In this document: positions 1-8,593 of the stretch, piece after piece | Layout: each line of letters begins with the position of its first letter | Numbering within the stretch: position 1 is the first letter of the stretch | Position numbers and translations under genes: made by a program | Assembly: GCA_016208805.1 (NCBI GenBank) | Contig: JACQXL010000169.1 | Location: forward strand, 1-28,833 | Length of the DNA: 28,833 bases | Origin: Planctomycetota bacterium | GTDB taxonomy: Bacteria > Planctomycetota > MHYJ01 > JACQXL01 | Direction: 5' to 3' | The notes under the pieces: generated by a model | The model's input: only the letters and a program-made list of their open reading frames with translations | Databases searched by the model: none | What the model was told of the DNA's origin: nothing

Positions 1-19
1 GCCATGCCGCATGGCGTGG

Positions 20-60
20 CACTTTTTGGGTGGTTTATTTCCCATTTCGCAAGAGTTCAG
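20..60. mobile_element. right end of a partial inverted-repeat (MITE-like) element
   Basis: Bases 44-60 are identical to the 17-bp terminal repeat (ATTTCGCAAGAGTTCAG) of the complete element at 3391-3545. Bases 20-43 match the adjoining interior of that element with about four mismatches. The element's other end would lie left of the window, or it is a solo end. The further interior (a short palindrome at 1-15) differs from the complete copy. Confidence 0.65.
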
Positions 61-69
61 TAATTACAA

Positions 70-174
70 GCCGAAACCAACTGGTATCAGGCCGAAACCA
101 ACTGGTATCAGGCCGAAACCAACTGGTATCAGGCCGAAACCAACTGATACCAAGCCGGAATCAACTGATATTAA
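70..174. repeat. tandem array, five 21-bp units
   Basis: Five head-to-tail units start at 70, 91, 112, 133 and 154, with consensus GCCGAAACCAACTGGTATCA plus G. The first three are essentially identical and the last two are diverged. The array starts nine bases after the MITE-like end at 60. The open frame through it (RNQLVSG-type heptapeptides) has no credible start or homology and is not called as a gene. Confidence 0.95.
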
Positions 175-728
175 GCCCCGCTGATAAGGGCGGGACGGAG
201 TTTATCCTGTAAGGGCTCACGCTACGCCGGGACTAACCGGCCTGCCCGCCTCTGGAGGGCCCTAAAAATCACCTCCCTCCATAGGCGCCTGTCTGCCCCG
301 TACGGGGGACAGGACAGGCATGCCCGAATGCGGGGCTCACGGAAGCCACTGGCTCTCTGTGAGATGCGCTGCTGCTGTGGTCTAAATCCCGCATCCCGCA
401 CCCCGATGGCCATCGGGACGGAGTAGGCCCGGAGGGCTACGAAGGACGGGGACACAAAGTAGTCCCGACACGGCGTGTCGGGATTTATGGTTGTCCGCCC
501 CGCTAACTACATTCTGTTCCTATGCCATAGACACAGATGGCCCGGAGATTAACACAGATTAATCTTGTCAAAGAAGGAAAATCCGTGTATATCTGTGTGC
601 CTGCCCGACTGCGCCGTTCAGGCGGGTATCTGTGGTTCCTTTTGCTACTTCTCCGCCAGAGGCGGATCTGCATCAGGCATGACATTGGAAAGTGTCCTTT
701 TTAGAGGGGATTCAGTAATCTGTGGTTT
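175..728. other. gene-free, repeat-rich leader region before fusA
   Basis: No convincing gene is seen here. The stretch holds several GC-rich palindromes: 288-320 (GCCTGTC...GACAGGC type with a CCCCGTACGGGG core), 463-483 (TCCCGACA...TGTCGGGA), 599-627 (CCTGCCCG...CAGGCGGG) and 652-666 (TCCGCCAGAGGCGGA). It also holds dispersed-repeat sequence of the 'ACACAGATTAATC...ATCTGTGG' type at about 530-640 and again at 713-728, directly before the fusA start codon. No clear promoter could be picked out. Confidence 0.7.
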
Positions 729-2831
<2,103 letters not shown>

Positions 2832-2909
2832 ATACCCACCCGATAGGCCAAGGTGGGCCAGCCGGAATAGTACTGTTTTTAGTCAAGGGACTAAGACGCC
2901 TTACCTTCC

Positions 2910-3151
2910 AGTCTCTGGTGTCTTAACTCTGAGTCTCCGGTATCTTAACTCCCAGTCTCTGGTATCTTACCTCTCAGTCTCCCGTGTCTTATCTCTGAGT
3001 ATCCGGTATCTTACCTCTCAGTCTCCCGTATCTTACCTCTGATTCTCTGGTATCCGACATCTCAGTCTCCGGTATCTTAAATCCCAGTCTCTGGTGTCTT
3101 ATATCCCGGTCTCCGGTATCTTACATCTCAGTCTCCATTACCATAAGTGGG
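2910..3151. repeat. tandem array, eleven 22-bp units
   Basis: Units start every 22 bases from 2910 (AGTCTCCGGTATCTTACCTC plus two bases as rough consensus). Positions 1-15 are the most conserved, and the last unit (3130-3151) is degenerate. There are no spacers, so this is not CRISPR. The reverse complement of the unit carries TAAGATACCGGAG, close to TAAGATGACCGAG in the 44-bp array at 24316-24600, so the two arrays appear related. Confidence 0.95.
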
Positions 3152-3277
3152 AGTATGGGGGAGGGGGTAGGAGGGGTGGCATCCCCCCCTACCTATGCAT
3201 AAAGTGTTGAATTTTCCCACACTTTAGAGGCTAAATGGCGGGTTTTGGGATGAAAGGACGGTCTAAAATAGGCCTAT
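3152..3277. other. G/C-tract palindrome, no gene seen
   Basis: A purine-rich run (GGGGGAGGGGGTAGGAGGGG) leads into an inverted repeat at 3166-3193 (GGTAGG...CCTACC) that could form a hairpin. The remaining bases to 3277 show no gene or recognisable site. A similar C-rich tract follows the 44-bp array at about 24603-24630. Confidence 0.6.
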
Positions 3278-3798
3278 TTACGGCATTCCAGCTGGTGGTG
3301 TGAGGGAACTATCATTATTCCCTTTATCATTCAAGTAATCCCGCATTATATCCTGAATTATATCGTTGTCTTTAGCGAATATCCTAATAACTGAACTCTT
3401 GCGAAATGCTCCCTCTGTCATTCTGAACGAAGCGTAGCGAAGTGAAGAATCTGCGTTTTATGAGGATTTGGGACGAGATTCTTCGCCCTTCGGGCTCAGA
3501 ATGACACTCTTTGAGTGGTCTCTTTCCCATTTCGCAAGAGTTCAGTAATAACATATCTGCAACCGCCGCGCCGGCCTAAACCGAGGCGTTCCACGGAAGA
3601 ACTAACGCCCCGTTCGGCCAGGAATTCCCTGACCCCTTCCGCTTCTAACTGTTCCGGGAAAGAGCATAACTCGATTGTTTCCAATTGGGTTTTATCAGGC
3701 GATATCCGTCTTTCCAATGGGGTCGTTATCCAGAGCATCACGAATATCAGGATAATGAAGGCTATAAATATGAAAACTATCAACCCTTCAGAGCCCAT
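3278..3798 (-). pseudogene. small membrane-anchored DUF2007-like protein gene split by a MITE-like insertion
   Basis: The ATG at 3798 is preceded by AAGGAA. The frame codes for an N-terminal membrane helix (residues about 5-26) and then a soluble part that resembles the DUF2007 'putative signal-transducing protein' fold (CSFPEQLEAEGVREFLAERG). After VI at residue 86 the frame runs into the inserted element and stops at 3496, giving a 100-residue product with an element-encoded tail (TELLRNGKETTQRVSF). Removing the element (3391-3545) and one copy of the TAATAA duplication restores an uninterrupted frame to the TAA at 3278. The rejoined sequence continues as RIFAKDNDIIQDIMRDYL, for 119 residues in all, which fits the end of a DUF2007-like domain. 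The insertion is therefore inferred to have truncated a real gene. The family assignment is tentative; the interruption itself is read directly from the sequence. Confidence 0.8.
3391..3545. mobile_element. 155-bp MITE-like element with 17-bp perfect terminal inverted repeats and 6-bp target duplication
   Basis: The left end CTGAACTCTTGCGAAAT (3391-3407) is the exact reverse complement of the right end (3529-3545). TAATAA flanks both sides (3385-3390 and 3546-3551), as expected for a target-site duplication. The interior holds a second inverted pair (TGTCATTCTGAAC...GAAGAATCT against AGATTCTTC...TCAGAATGACA), so the whole element could fold into a long hairpin. It has no coding capacity and must have been moved in trans, if it is mobile. 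It interrupts a small membrane-protein gene. Confidence 0.88.
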
Positions 3799-3879
3799 TC
3801 TTATTATTCCTTGATTTACCAGCCGGTGGGGTGTGTCACAGGGCTAACATTTGGTATCGTGTCTCCCGATTATAGGTTT

Positions 3880-4053
3880 TTAAGTTTGTCCTTTATTTTT
3901 CTTATCCCTACTTTCTGCGATATGATACCAGACGCAGGGAATAAACACAAAGAGTGGAACAAATGGTATAAAGAAAGCCCGGATGTTACTAAGAACGGAA
4001 ACAATTATCCAGCCACCCGATAGGATAGTTAAAACCCATATAAAGTATTTCAT
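3880..4053 (-). CDS. small membrane protein, 57 aa
   Basis: An ATG-initiated frame of 57 codons encodes MKYFIWVLTILSGGWIIVSV, then a second hydrophobic stretch (about residues 26-44, FFIPFVPLFVFIPCVWY), and ends in a charged tail (AESRDKKNKGQT). This makes a likely two-helix inner-membrane protein with a positive cytoplasmic end. It lies 81 bp upstream of the split DUF2007-like gene on the same strand and may have been co-transcribed with it. The region before the ATG (AGAAAAG) is at best a weak ribosome-binding site. No family was recognised. The hydrophobic/charged layout argues for a real gene, but the short length keeps confidence moderate. Confidence 0.5.
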   Translation of the reverse strand: MKYFIWVLTILSGGWIIVSVLSNIRAFFIPFVPLFVFIPCVWYHIAESRDKKNKGQT

Positions 4054-4115
4054 CGTTGATTATCTTTTCTATTTCTTAGTCCGTGGTAGAGGGATACTCT
4101 CTATATTTTCCATCC

Positions 4116-4130
4116 CCCGCCTGAGGCGGG
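4116..4130. repeat. GC-rich palindrome just after gatB
   Basis: A perfect inverted repeat, CCCGCC-TGA-GGCGGG, lies 7 bp beyond the gatB stop codon. It is the same core as the palindrome inserted inside gatB at 4554-4570. It could help end transcription, but no T-tract follows on the - strand. Confidence 0.7.
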
Positions 4131-4137
4131 CAGGACG

Positions 4138-5757
4138 CTATTTTTCACTTAGGTGTTTTTGCAGGAGTGTCCTGACTATTTCTGGATTAGATTTGCCCTT
4201 GGACAGTCGCATCACCTGGCCGACCAGCGCCTGCAACACCACGGTCTTTCCGGCCTTGTAATCAGCCGCCATCTGCGGGTTGGATTTGAGCGCCTCTTTG
4301 ACAAACACCTCAATCTCGCCCTGGTCGCTGACCTGCAGCAGGCCCTTTTCGCTGACAATGGCCGTAGCGGATTTGCCGCTCTTTAGCATCTCGCCAAAGA
4401 CCTCCTTGGCAGCGGTGGAGGTAATCTGGCGCGCCGCGCTGAATTTAACCAGTTCCACCAGTTCCTGGGGCTTAATCTTGAAATCCTTCATTTCCATCTT
4501 CTGCTCGTTGAGATATTTAGCCACTTCAGACATCAGCCAGTTACTGATGGCTTTCCCGCCTGAGGCGGGACTCCGCTCACGCTGCGTAGAATTATAGGAC
4601 TTGACGCATTCCTCAAAGTAGTTGGCCAGTTCCTTGTCCGCGGTTAGCACGTCAGCATCGTATTCGGGAATACCGTACTGGTTGACAAACCTGACCCGCC
4701 GGGCCGCAGGCAGTTCCGGGATGGTCTTCCTTATCTGCCCAATCCAGCCTTCGTTGATAACCAGCGGCTCTAAGTCCGGCTCAGGGAAATAGCGGTAGTC
4801 CTGGACGTCCTCCTTGGAGCGCAACGGCCTGGTCTCCTGTTTATCCTCGTCCCAGAGCCGGGTTTCCTGCACCACCTCTTTGCCGGATTTGAGGAGTTCT
4901 ATCTGGCGGTTGGCCTCAAACTCCAGCGCCTTGGCCACGAACTTGAATGAGTTCAGGTTCTTAATCTCGGTCTTAACCCCGAGTTTAGTCTCTCCGCTGT
5001 CATTGCGAATCCCGCCTTGGCGGGATGAAGCAATCTCATTAGATTTTGAGATTACTTCGTCGTCCCCCGACGCCCGTCGGGGGACTTCTCGTAATGACAC
5101 GTCCGAGACCGGAGATATTGAGATGTTTGCATCCACCCGAAGCGACCCTTTTTCCATATCGCAATCTGAAATCTCCAGATAAATCAGCAGTTCTTTCAGC
5201 GCGGTCAGGTATTGGTGCGCTTGGTCGGGCGAGTTGATATCGGGCTCGGAGACTATTTCCAACAGCGGCACGCCGGTGCGGTTGAGGTCAACCAGGGAAT
5301 ATCCCGCATCCGAATGCATAGATTTGCCGGCGTCTTCTTCCAAGTGGGCACGGGTGATACCGATGCGCCTCGGGGATTGCGCCCCGTCATACGACGGGGT
5401 CTCCGTCCCGTTGGGACTCCGAGATTTCGGATTTGGTATCTCAAGGTAGCCCTCTTTGGCCAGGGGCAGGTCATATTGCGATATCTGGTAGTTCTTGGGT
5501 AAATCAGGATAGAAATAGTTCTTGCGGTCAAACTTGGTGGGCGAATTAATCTTACAGTTGAGCGCCAGCGCGGCCTTGACGGCCAGCGCTACGGCCTTGC
5601 GGTTGACCACCGGCAACACCCCCGGCAGGCCCAGGCAGACCGGACAGGTTTGGCTGTTAGGCGATGCGCCAAAGTTGGTGGAACAACCACAGAAGAGTTT
5701 GGATGAGGTCTTTAACTGAGTGTGCACTTCTAAACCGATAGTTATTTTATAATCCAT
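4138..5757 (-). CDS. gatB: aspartyl/glutamyl-tRNA(Asn/Gln) amidotransferase subunit B
   Basis: GatB is the kinase and tRNA-binding subunit of GatCAB, which converts misacylated Asp-tRNA(Asn) or Glu-tRNA(Gln) to the cognate aminoacyl-tRNA in the cytoplasm. Family signatures are MDYKITIGLEVHTQL at the N-terminus, FCGCS...CPVCLGLPG (zinc cysteines), RKNYFYPDLPKNYQISQYD, HLEEDAGK, VDLNRTGVPLLEIVSEPD, TEIKNLNSF and a C-terminal YqeY-like domain. The start is placed at 5757 (MDYK); an in-frame ATG at 5766 is possible, and anything further upstream is repeat sequence. The 539 residues exceed the usual 475-480 because of three in-frame repeat-derived insertions (5371-5431, 4999-5098 and 4554-4597). 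Stripping them restores normal length. gatA lies immediately upstream, and no gatC was seen in the window. Confidence 0.94.
   Translation of the reverse strand: MDYKITIGLEVHTQLKTSSKLFCGCSTNFGASPNSQTCPVCLGLPGVLPVVNRKAVALAVKAALALNCKINSPTKFDRKNYFYPDLPKNYQISQYDLPLAKEGYLEIPNPKSRSPNGTETPSYDGAQSPRRIGITRAHLEEDAGKSMHSDAGYSLVDLNRTGVPLLEIVSEPDINSPDQAHQYLTALKELLIYLEISDCDMEKGSLRVDANISISPVSDVSLREVPRRASGDDEVISKSNEIASSRQGGIRNDSGETKLGVKTEIKNLNSFKFVAKALEFEANRQIELLKSGKEVVQETRLWDEDKQETRPLRSKEDVQDYRYFPEPDLEPLVINEGWIGQIRKTIPELPAARRVRFVNQYGIPEYDADVLTADKELANYFEECVKSYNSTQRERSPASGGKAISNWLMSEVAKYLNEQKMEMKDFKIKPQELVELVKFSAARQITSTAAKEVFGEMLKSGKSATAIVSEKGLLQVSDQGEIEVFVKEALKSNPQMAADYKAGKTVVLQALVGQVMRLSKGKSNPEIVRTLLQKHLSEK
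4554..4597. repeat. in-frame palindromic insertion in gatB (C-terminal domain boundary)
   Basis: TCCCGCC-TGA-GGCGGGA (4554-4570) plus adjoining bases to about 4597 encode roughly STQRERSPASGGK on the - strand. This sits between the family-like KSYN and AISNWLMSEV, where GatB proteins normally run straight through. The right boundary is approximate. Confidence 0.75.
4999..5098. repeat. 100-bp dispersed repeat inserted in frame in gatB
   Basis: The block begins GTCATTGCGA and ends TCGTAATGAC, with GAAGCAATCTC and GAGATTACTTC as inner arms, so it is an imperfect long palindrome of the widespread 'GTCATTGCGAG...GAAGCAATCTC' type. It also contains CCCCCGACG...CGTCGGGGG. On the - strand it adds about 35-38 residues between VDANISISP and ETKLGVKTEIKNLNSF, which are contiguous in ordinary GatB proteins. 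The frame stays open throughout. Confidence 0.88.
5371..5431. repeat. in-frame palindromic insertion in gatB (N-terminal half)
   Basis: Three short palindromes stand in a row: CGGGGATTGCGCCCCG (5371-5386), CCCCGTCATACGACGGGG and GTCCCGTTGGGAC. On the - strand they encode a low-complexity loop (SPNGTETPSYDGAQSPR) between GYLEIP and RIGITRAHLEEDAGK, where the family has only a short connection. Confidence 0.78.
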
Positions 5758-5875
5758 ATTATCCATAAATTCCAAATCCCAAACTCCAAATAAATTCCAA
5801 TTACCAAATACCAAACATTCGGAAATTGATGCTTGGTGCTTATTTGGAATTTGGTGCTTGGTGCTTGGAATTTAC
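5758..5875. repeat. dispersed A/T-rich repeat between gatA and gatB
   Basis: The stretch is built of CCAAATTCC / GGAATTTGG modules ('TTGGTGCTTGGAATTT' type) in both orientations, so it can fold back on itself. It ends at the gatB start and overlaps the last codons of gatA. The tail NSKHQAPNSK of GatA is encoded by it. Confidence 0.85.
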
Positions 5876-7330
5876 ATTTTCATACGCCCTTGCCACTTTT
5901 AACAGTGTGGCTTCGTCAAACGCCTTGCCCAATATCTGCAGTCCGACCGGTAGTTTTTCTTTAGTCAGTCCACAAGGTATTGATATCCCCGGGATGCCGG
6001 CCAGGTTGGCCGTAACCGTATAGACATCGCAGAGATACATCTGGAGCGGGTCGGCCAGTTTCTCGCCGGCCTTGAATGCCGCAATCGGCGAGGTCGGGCC
6101 CATAATCACATCCACTTTATTGAATGCAGCATCAAAGTCCTGTTTAATCAGCCGGCGTATCTTGAGCGCGCGGTTATAGTAGGCCTCGTAATAGCCGCTG
6201 GACAGCGCAAAGGTGCCCAGCATTATCCGGCGCTTGACCTCATGGCCAAACCCTTCGCTCCGGCTCTTGCTATACATATTAATCAAATCTGTGTAATCCC
6301 TGCCCGCCGAAGCCTCGGCGTAGGCGGGTGTGGCTCGGTAACCGTAATGAATCCCATCATAACGGGCCAGGTTGGAGCACGCCTCGGACGGCGCAATAAT
6401 ATAATAGGTGGCAATCCCGTAATTGGTATGCGGGAGCGAGACTTCCACAAGTTTGGCGCCCAGTTTCTCATAAGCGCTGAGGGTCTGGTTGACCGCATCA
6501 CGGATATCCTCATTCAGGCCTTGGCCGAAGTATTCTTTAGGAACGCCTATCTTTAATCCCCGAATCTCGCCATCCAGCCCCTTGGTAAAATCCGGCACGG
6601 GCCGGTTGACCGAGGTTGAATCCTGTTTATCGTATCCGGCAATGACGTTCATCAGCAATGCCGCATCGCGGGTGTCTTTGGTGAGCGGGCCAATCTGGTC
6701 TAATGAAGATGCAAAGGCGACCAGCCCGTAGCGCGAGACGCAACCGTAGGTCGGTTTCAAGCCAGTGATGCCGCAGAGCGCGGCCGGCTGCCTGATAGAG
6801 CCGCCCGTATCCGAACCCAGCGCCATACAGGCCATATCGGATGCCACGGCTGCGGCCGAGCCGCCGCTGGAGCCACCCGGCACCCGGCTGACATCGCGCG
6901 GGTTGGCGGTCGGGCCGAAGGCCGAGTTCTCGCAGGATGAGCCCATCGCAAACTCGTCCAAATTGGTCTTGCCGATGATGATGCCGTCTTCTTCCTTGAT
7001 GCGTTTTATCACATAAGCATCATAGGGCGGAACGAAGTTGGCCAGTATCTTTGAGCCGCAGGTGGTCCGGATGCCGTCAGTGGCGATATTATCCTTGATG
7101 GCCACCGGGATGCCGGCCAACAGACCCGGTTGCTCGCCCCGGGCAATCCTGGCATCTATCTGGCCGGCCTGGACCAGCGCATAGTCCTGGGTCAAGGTCA
7201 GGTAGGCCTTGATGGACGGCTCGGTCTTAGCGATGTGCCTGAAGAGGTCTTCTACCACTGCCACGGCCGAGACCTCTTTCTTGCTAATCAGTTCTTTGAT
7301 TTGCCAGCCGGTCAGGGAACATAGTTCCAT
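5840..7330 (-). CDS. gatA: aspartyl/glutamyl-tRNA(Asn/Gln) amidotransferase subunit A
   Basis: GatA is the amidase subunit of GatCAB. It releases ammonia from glutamine, which is channelled to the tRNA-bound Asp or Glu on GatB. The amidase-signature triad is complete: Lys79 (PVAIKDN), cis-Ser154 (GGSSGGS) and nucleophile Ser178 (GSDTGGSIRQPA). Length is 496, slightly above the usual 480-490. The excess is explained by an in-frame palindrome at 6303-6328 (PAYAEASAGRD) and a repeat-encoded tail (NSKHQAPNSK). The ATG at 7330 gives the expected N-terminus, but no Shine-Dalgarno sequence precedes it, because a dispersed repeat ends exactly at the start codon. gatB follows 82 bp downstream. Confidence 0.95.
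   Translation of the reverse strand: MELCSLTGWQIKELISKKEVSAVAVVEDLFRHIAKTEPSIKAYLTLTQDYALVQAGQIDARIARGEQPGLLAGIPVAIKDNIATDGIRTTCGSKILANFVPPYDAYVIKRIKEEDGIIIGKTNLDEFAMGSSCENSAFGPTANPRDVSRVPGGSSGGSAAAVASDMACMALGSDTGGSIRQPAALCGITGLKPTYGCVSRYGLVAFASSLDQIGPLTKDTRDAALLMNVIAGYDKQDSTSVNRPVPDFTKGLDGEIRGLKIGVPKEYFGQGLNEDIRDAVNQTLSAYEKLGAKLVEVSLPHTNYGIATYYIIAPSEACSNLARYDGIHYGYRATPAYAEASAGRDYTDLINMYSKSRSEGFGHEVKRRIMLGTFALSSGYYEAYYNRALKIRRLIKQDFDAAFNKVDVIMGPTSPIAAFKAGEKLADPLQMYLCDVYTVTANLAGIPGISIPCGLTKEKLPVGLQILGKAFDEATLLKVARAYENVNSKHQAPNSK
6303..6328. repeat. in-frame palindromic insertion in gatA
   Basis: CCCGCC...GGCGGG brackets a nested GAAGCCTCGGC core. On the - strand it encodes PAYAEASAG within the family-typical stretch YDGIHYGYR...DYTDLINMYSKSRSEGFG, where other GatA proteins have only a few residues. 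Confidence 0.8.
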
Positions 7331-7445
7331 AATGACGAATGTCTAATGACGAATGACAAATTAATTCCTAAATGACCTAATGCCGAATTAGTCATTTAGA
7401 CATTAGGGCTTATTTCGTCATTAGGATTTCGTCATTAGTCATTTA
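7331..7445. repeat. dispersed CATTAGTCATT-type repeat upstream of gatA
   Basis: The whole spacer is made of TAATGACGAATG / CATTCGTCATTA modules in both orientations and can form a hairpin. It touches the gatA start codon on one side and comes within 7 bp of the stop of the upstream gene on the other. No promoter was identifiable inside it. Confidence 0.85.
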
Positions 7446-7451
7446 TGCAAG

Positions 7452-8327
7452 TTACTTCTTTGTTTCCGTAAGCATTTTTGAGAGGTACGCTATTTCCTCT
7501 TCCACCCATTTATTGATTTCGTCTTCTGTGGGCAGTTGGGCTTTATCCATTTCCAGGACTTTGATTTCTGCGGATAGTTCTTTCTTGCGGAGTTCGGATG
7601 ATGCCCTGGCCAGGTATCGTTTGATAAGCGCAATCCGGGTTTCCGTTTCCTCCCGGCTTAAGTCCACATCATCCTTTATTTCCTGAAGGATTAATGAGCG
7701 GTATATCTCCAGCGCGCCGGGCGCGTTGATGTCAATCCCGTAGCCCTCTTTAATCTCATCACAACGGCTGGCGAACTCGGCCGCTTCATCCCGGGGGGCC
7801 GGTCCGGATGATTCGCCCCCCTCATCAGGCGGCTCAGTTACGATATAGTTGACCTTGACGATTTGCCACTTGATATCGGATTTATTGAACGTTATCACCA
7901 GGACGCCTTCGTCAATCAACACATCTTCTTTCTCGTTAACCGGAATGCCGCTGAGTTCGTAGGTATTGGTGACCACGGCCTCCTTGCCGTTAATCTTGAT
8001 TTCGTAGTCCTTGATGGGCTCGTCCTTGAGGTTGCTGAAGGCATCAAAAAGTTCCTTCATATAACCCTCAAGTTCTTTGTAGGAGATGGTGTCGCCTTCC
8101 GGGGTTTCTATGGCCACCTTGGGCGAGAAATAGGTCAGATACGCCTTGAGGTCTTCCTTGGCCGTGGATTCTTCCAGTTTCTTGAGGACTGATTTGACCG
8201 CATCAACGTCTTTATCTGCGGTTGGCTCCTTGGTTTCCTTGGGCGGGGTCGGACCTATCTGGGAAAAGAGAACCGGCGGGAATAAAACCGCCAGAAATAA
8301 TAAGGGGAGAAACAACCTCTTTAGCAT
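7452..8327 (-). CDS. secreted NTF2-like (SnoaL/DUF4440-type) protein
   Basis: The 291-residue protein has a clear signal peptide (MLKRLFLPLLFLAVLFPPVLFSQ), so it is exported. Residues about 40-165 look like an NTF2-like cone: a helix (VDAVKSVLKKLEESTAKEDLKAYLTYFSP) followed by strands ending in KWQIVKVNYI. A proline/glycine-rich linker leads to a charged, helical C-terminal half (about 180-291) that is likely coiled. The function is unknown. The ATG directly abuts the rpmB stop codon, so it is almost certainly co-transcribed with rpmB and the membrane-protein gene before it. There is no lipobox cysteine. Confidence 0.8.
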   Translation of the reverse strand: MLKRLFLPLLFLAVLFPPVLFSQIGPTPPKETKEPTADKDVDAVKSVLKKLEESTAKEDLKAYLTYFSPKVAIETPEGDTISYKELEGYMKELFDAFSNLKDEPIKDYEIKINGKEAVVTNTYELSGIPVNEKEDVLIDEGVLVITFNKSDIKWQIVKVNYIVTEPPDEGGESSGPAPRDEAAEFASRCDEIKEGYGIDINAPGALEIYRSLILQEIKDDVDLSREETETRIALIKRYLARASSELRKKELSAEIKVLEMDKAQLPTEDEINKWVEEEIAYLSKMLTETKK

Positions 8328-8591
8328 TTATGCGATGGTGACAGCGTTCTTCTTCGGTGTCACGGGAGGTTTCTGGACCTTGCCTGCCTTCAGGCAACCG
8401 GTGCAGACCTTGACACGGACGACCCGGCCGTTGACAAAGGCGCGCATATGCTGGATATTAGGCAGATACCGGCGCTTGCCGATGCCGGTAATCTTTTTGC
8501 CGACGCCGCCCTTTTTCTTGGCCAGGCCGCGCCGGGTAATCTGGTTGCCCACGGACGGCCTTTTACCGCAGATATCACATTTTCTGGACAT
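8328..8591 (-). CDS. rpmB: 50S ribosomal protein L28
   Basis: The 87-residue protein matches bacterial L28: MSRKCDICGKRPSVGN at the N-terminus, RRYLPNIQ in the middle, and VKVCTGCLKAGKV near the end. The two C-x-x-C pairs (Cys5/Cys8 and a pair about residues 63-66) indicate the zinc-binding form of L28. Only 2 bp separate its ATG from the stop of the upstream membrane-protein gene, and its own stop is followed at once by the next ATG, so all three are read as one unit. L28 is usually beside rpmG or alone; placement between two envelope-protein genes is unusual. Confidence 0.93.
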   Translation of the reverse strand: MSRKCDICGKRPSVGNQITRRGLAKKKGGVGKKITGIGKRRYLPNIQHMRAFVNGRVVRVKVCTGCLKAGKVQKPPVTPKKNAVTIA

Positions 8592-8593
8592 AA

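Noticed and set aside
30..212. Open frame through the 21-bp array encoding RNQLVSG repeats
   Set aside because: The start lies in a MITE-like end, there is no ribosome site, and the peptide periodicity simply mirrors the DNA array (21 bp = 7 codons).
2835..2857. CCCACC...GGTGGG after fusA as a terminator
   Set aside because: The stem is only six base pairs with an 11-base loop and no T-tract follows.
2910..3151. Regular direct repeats that could suggest CRISPR (also 70-174 and 24316-24600)
   Set aside because: Units are contiguous with no variable spacers, periods are 21, 22 and 44 bp, and no cas gene is near.
5758..5814. N-terminal extension of GatB from an upstream TTG
   Set aside because: The extra residues are encoded by the dispersed repeat, and family GatB proteins begin near MDYKITIGLEVH.
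8384..8400. Palindrome TTGCCTG...CAGGCAA inside rpmB as another inserted element
   Set aside because: The encoded residues (CLKAGKV) are normal for L28, so nothing has been inserted.
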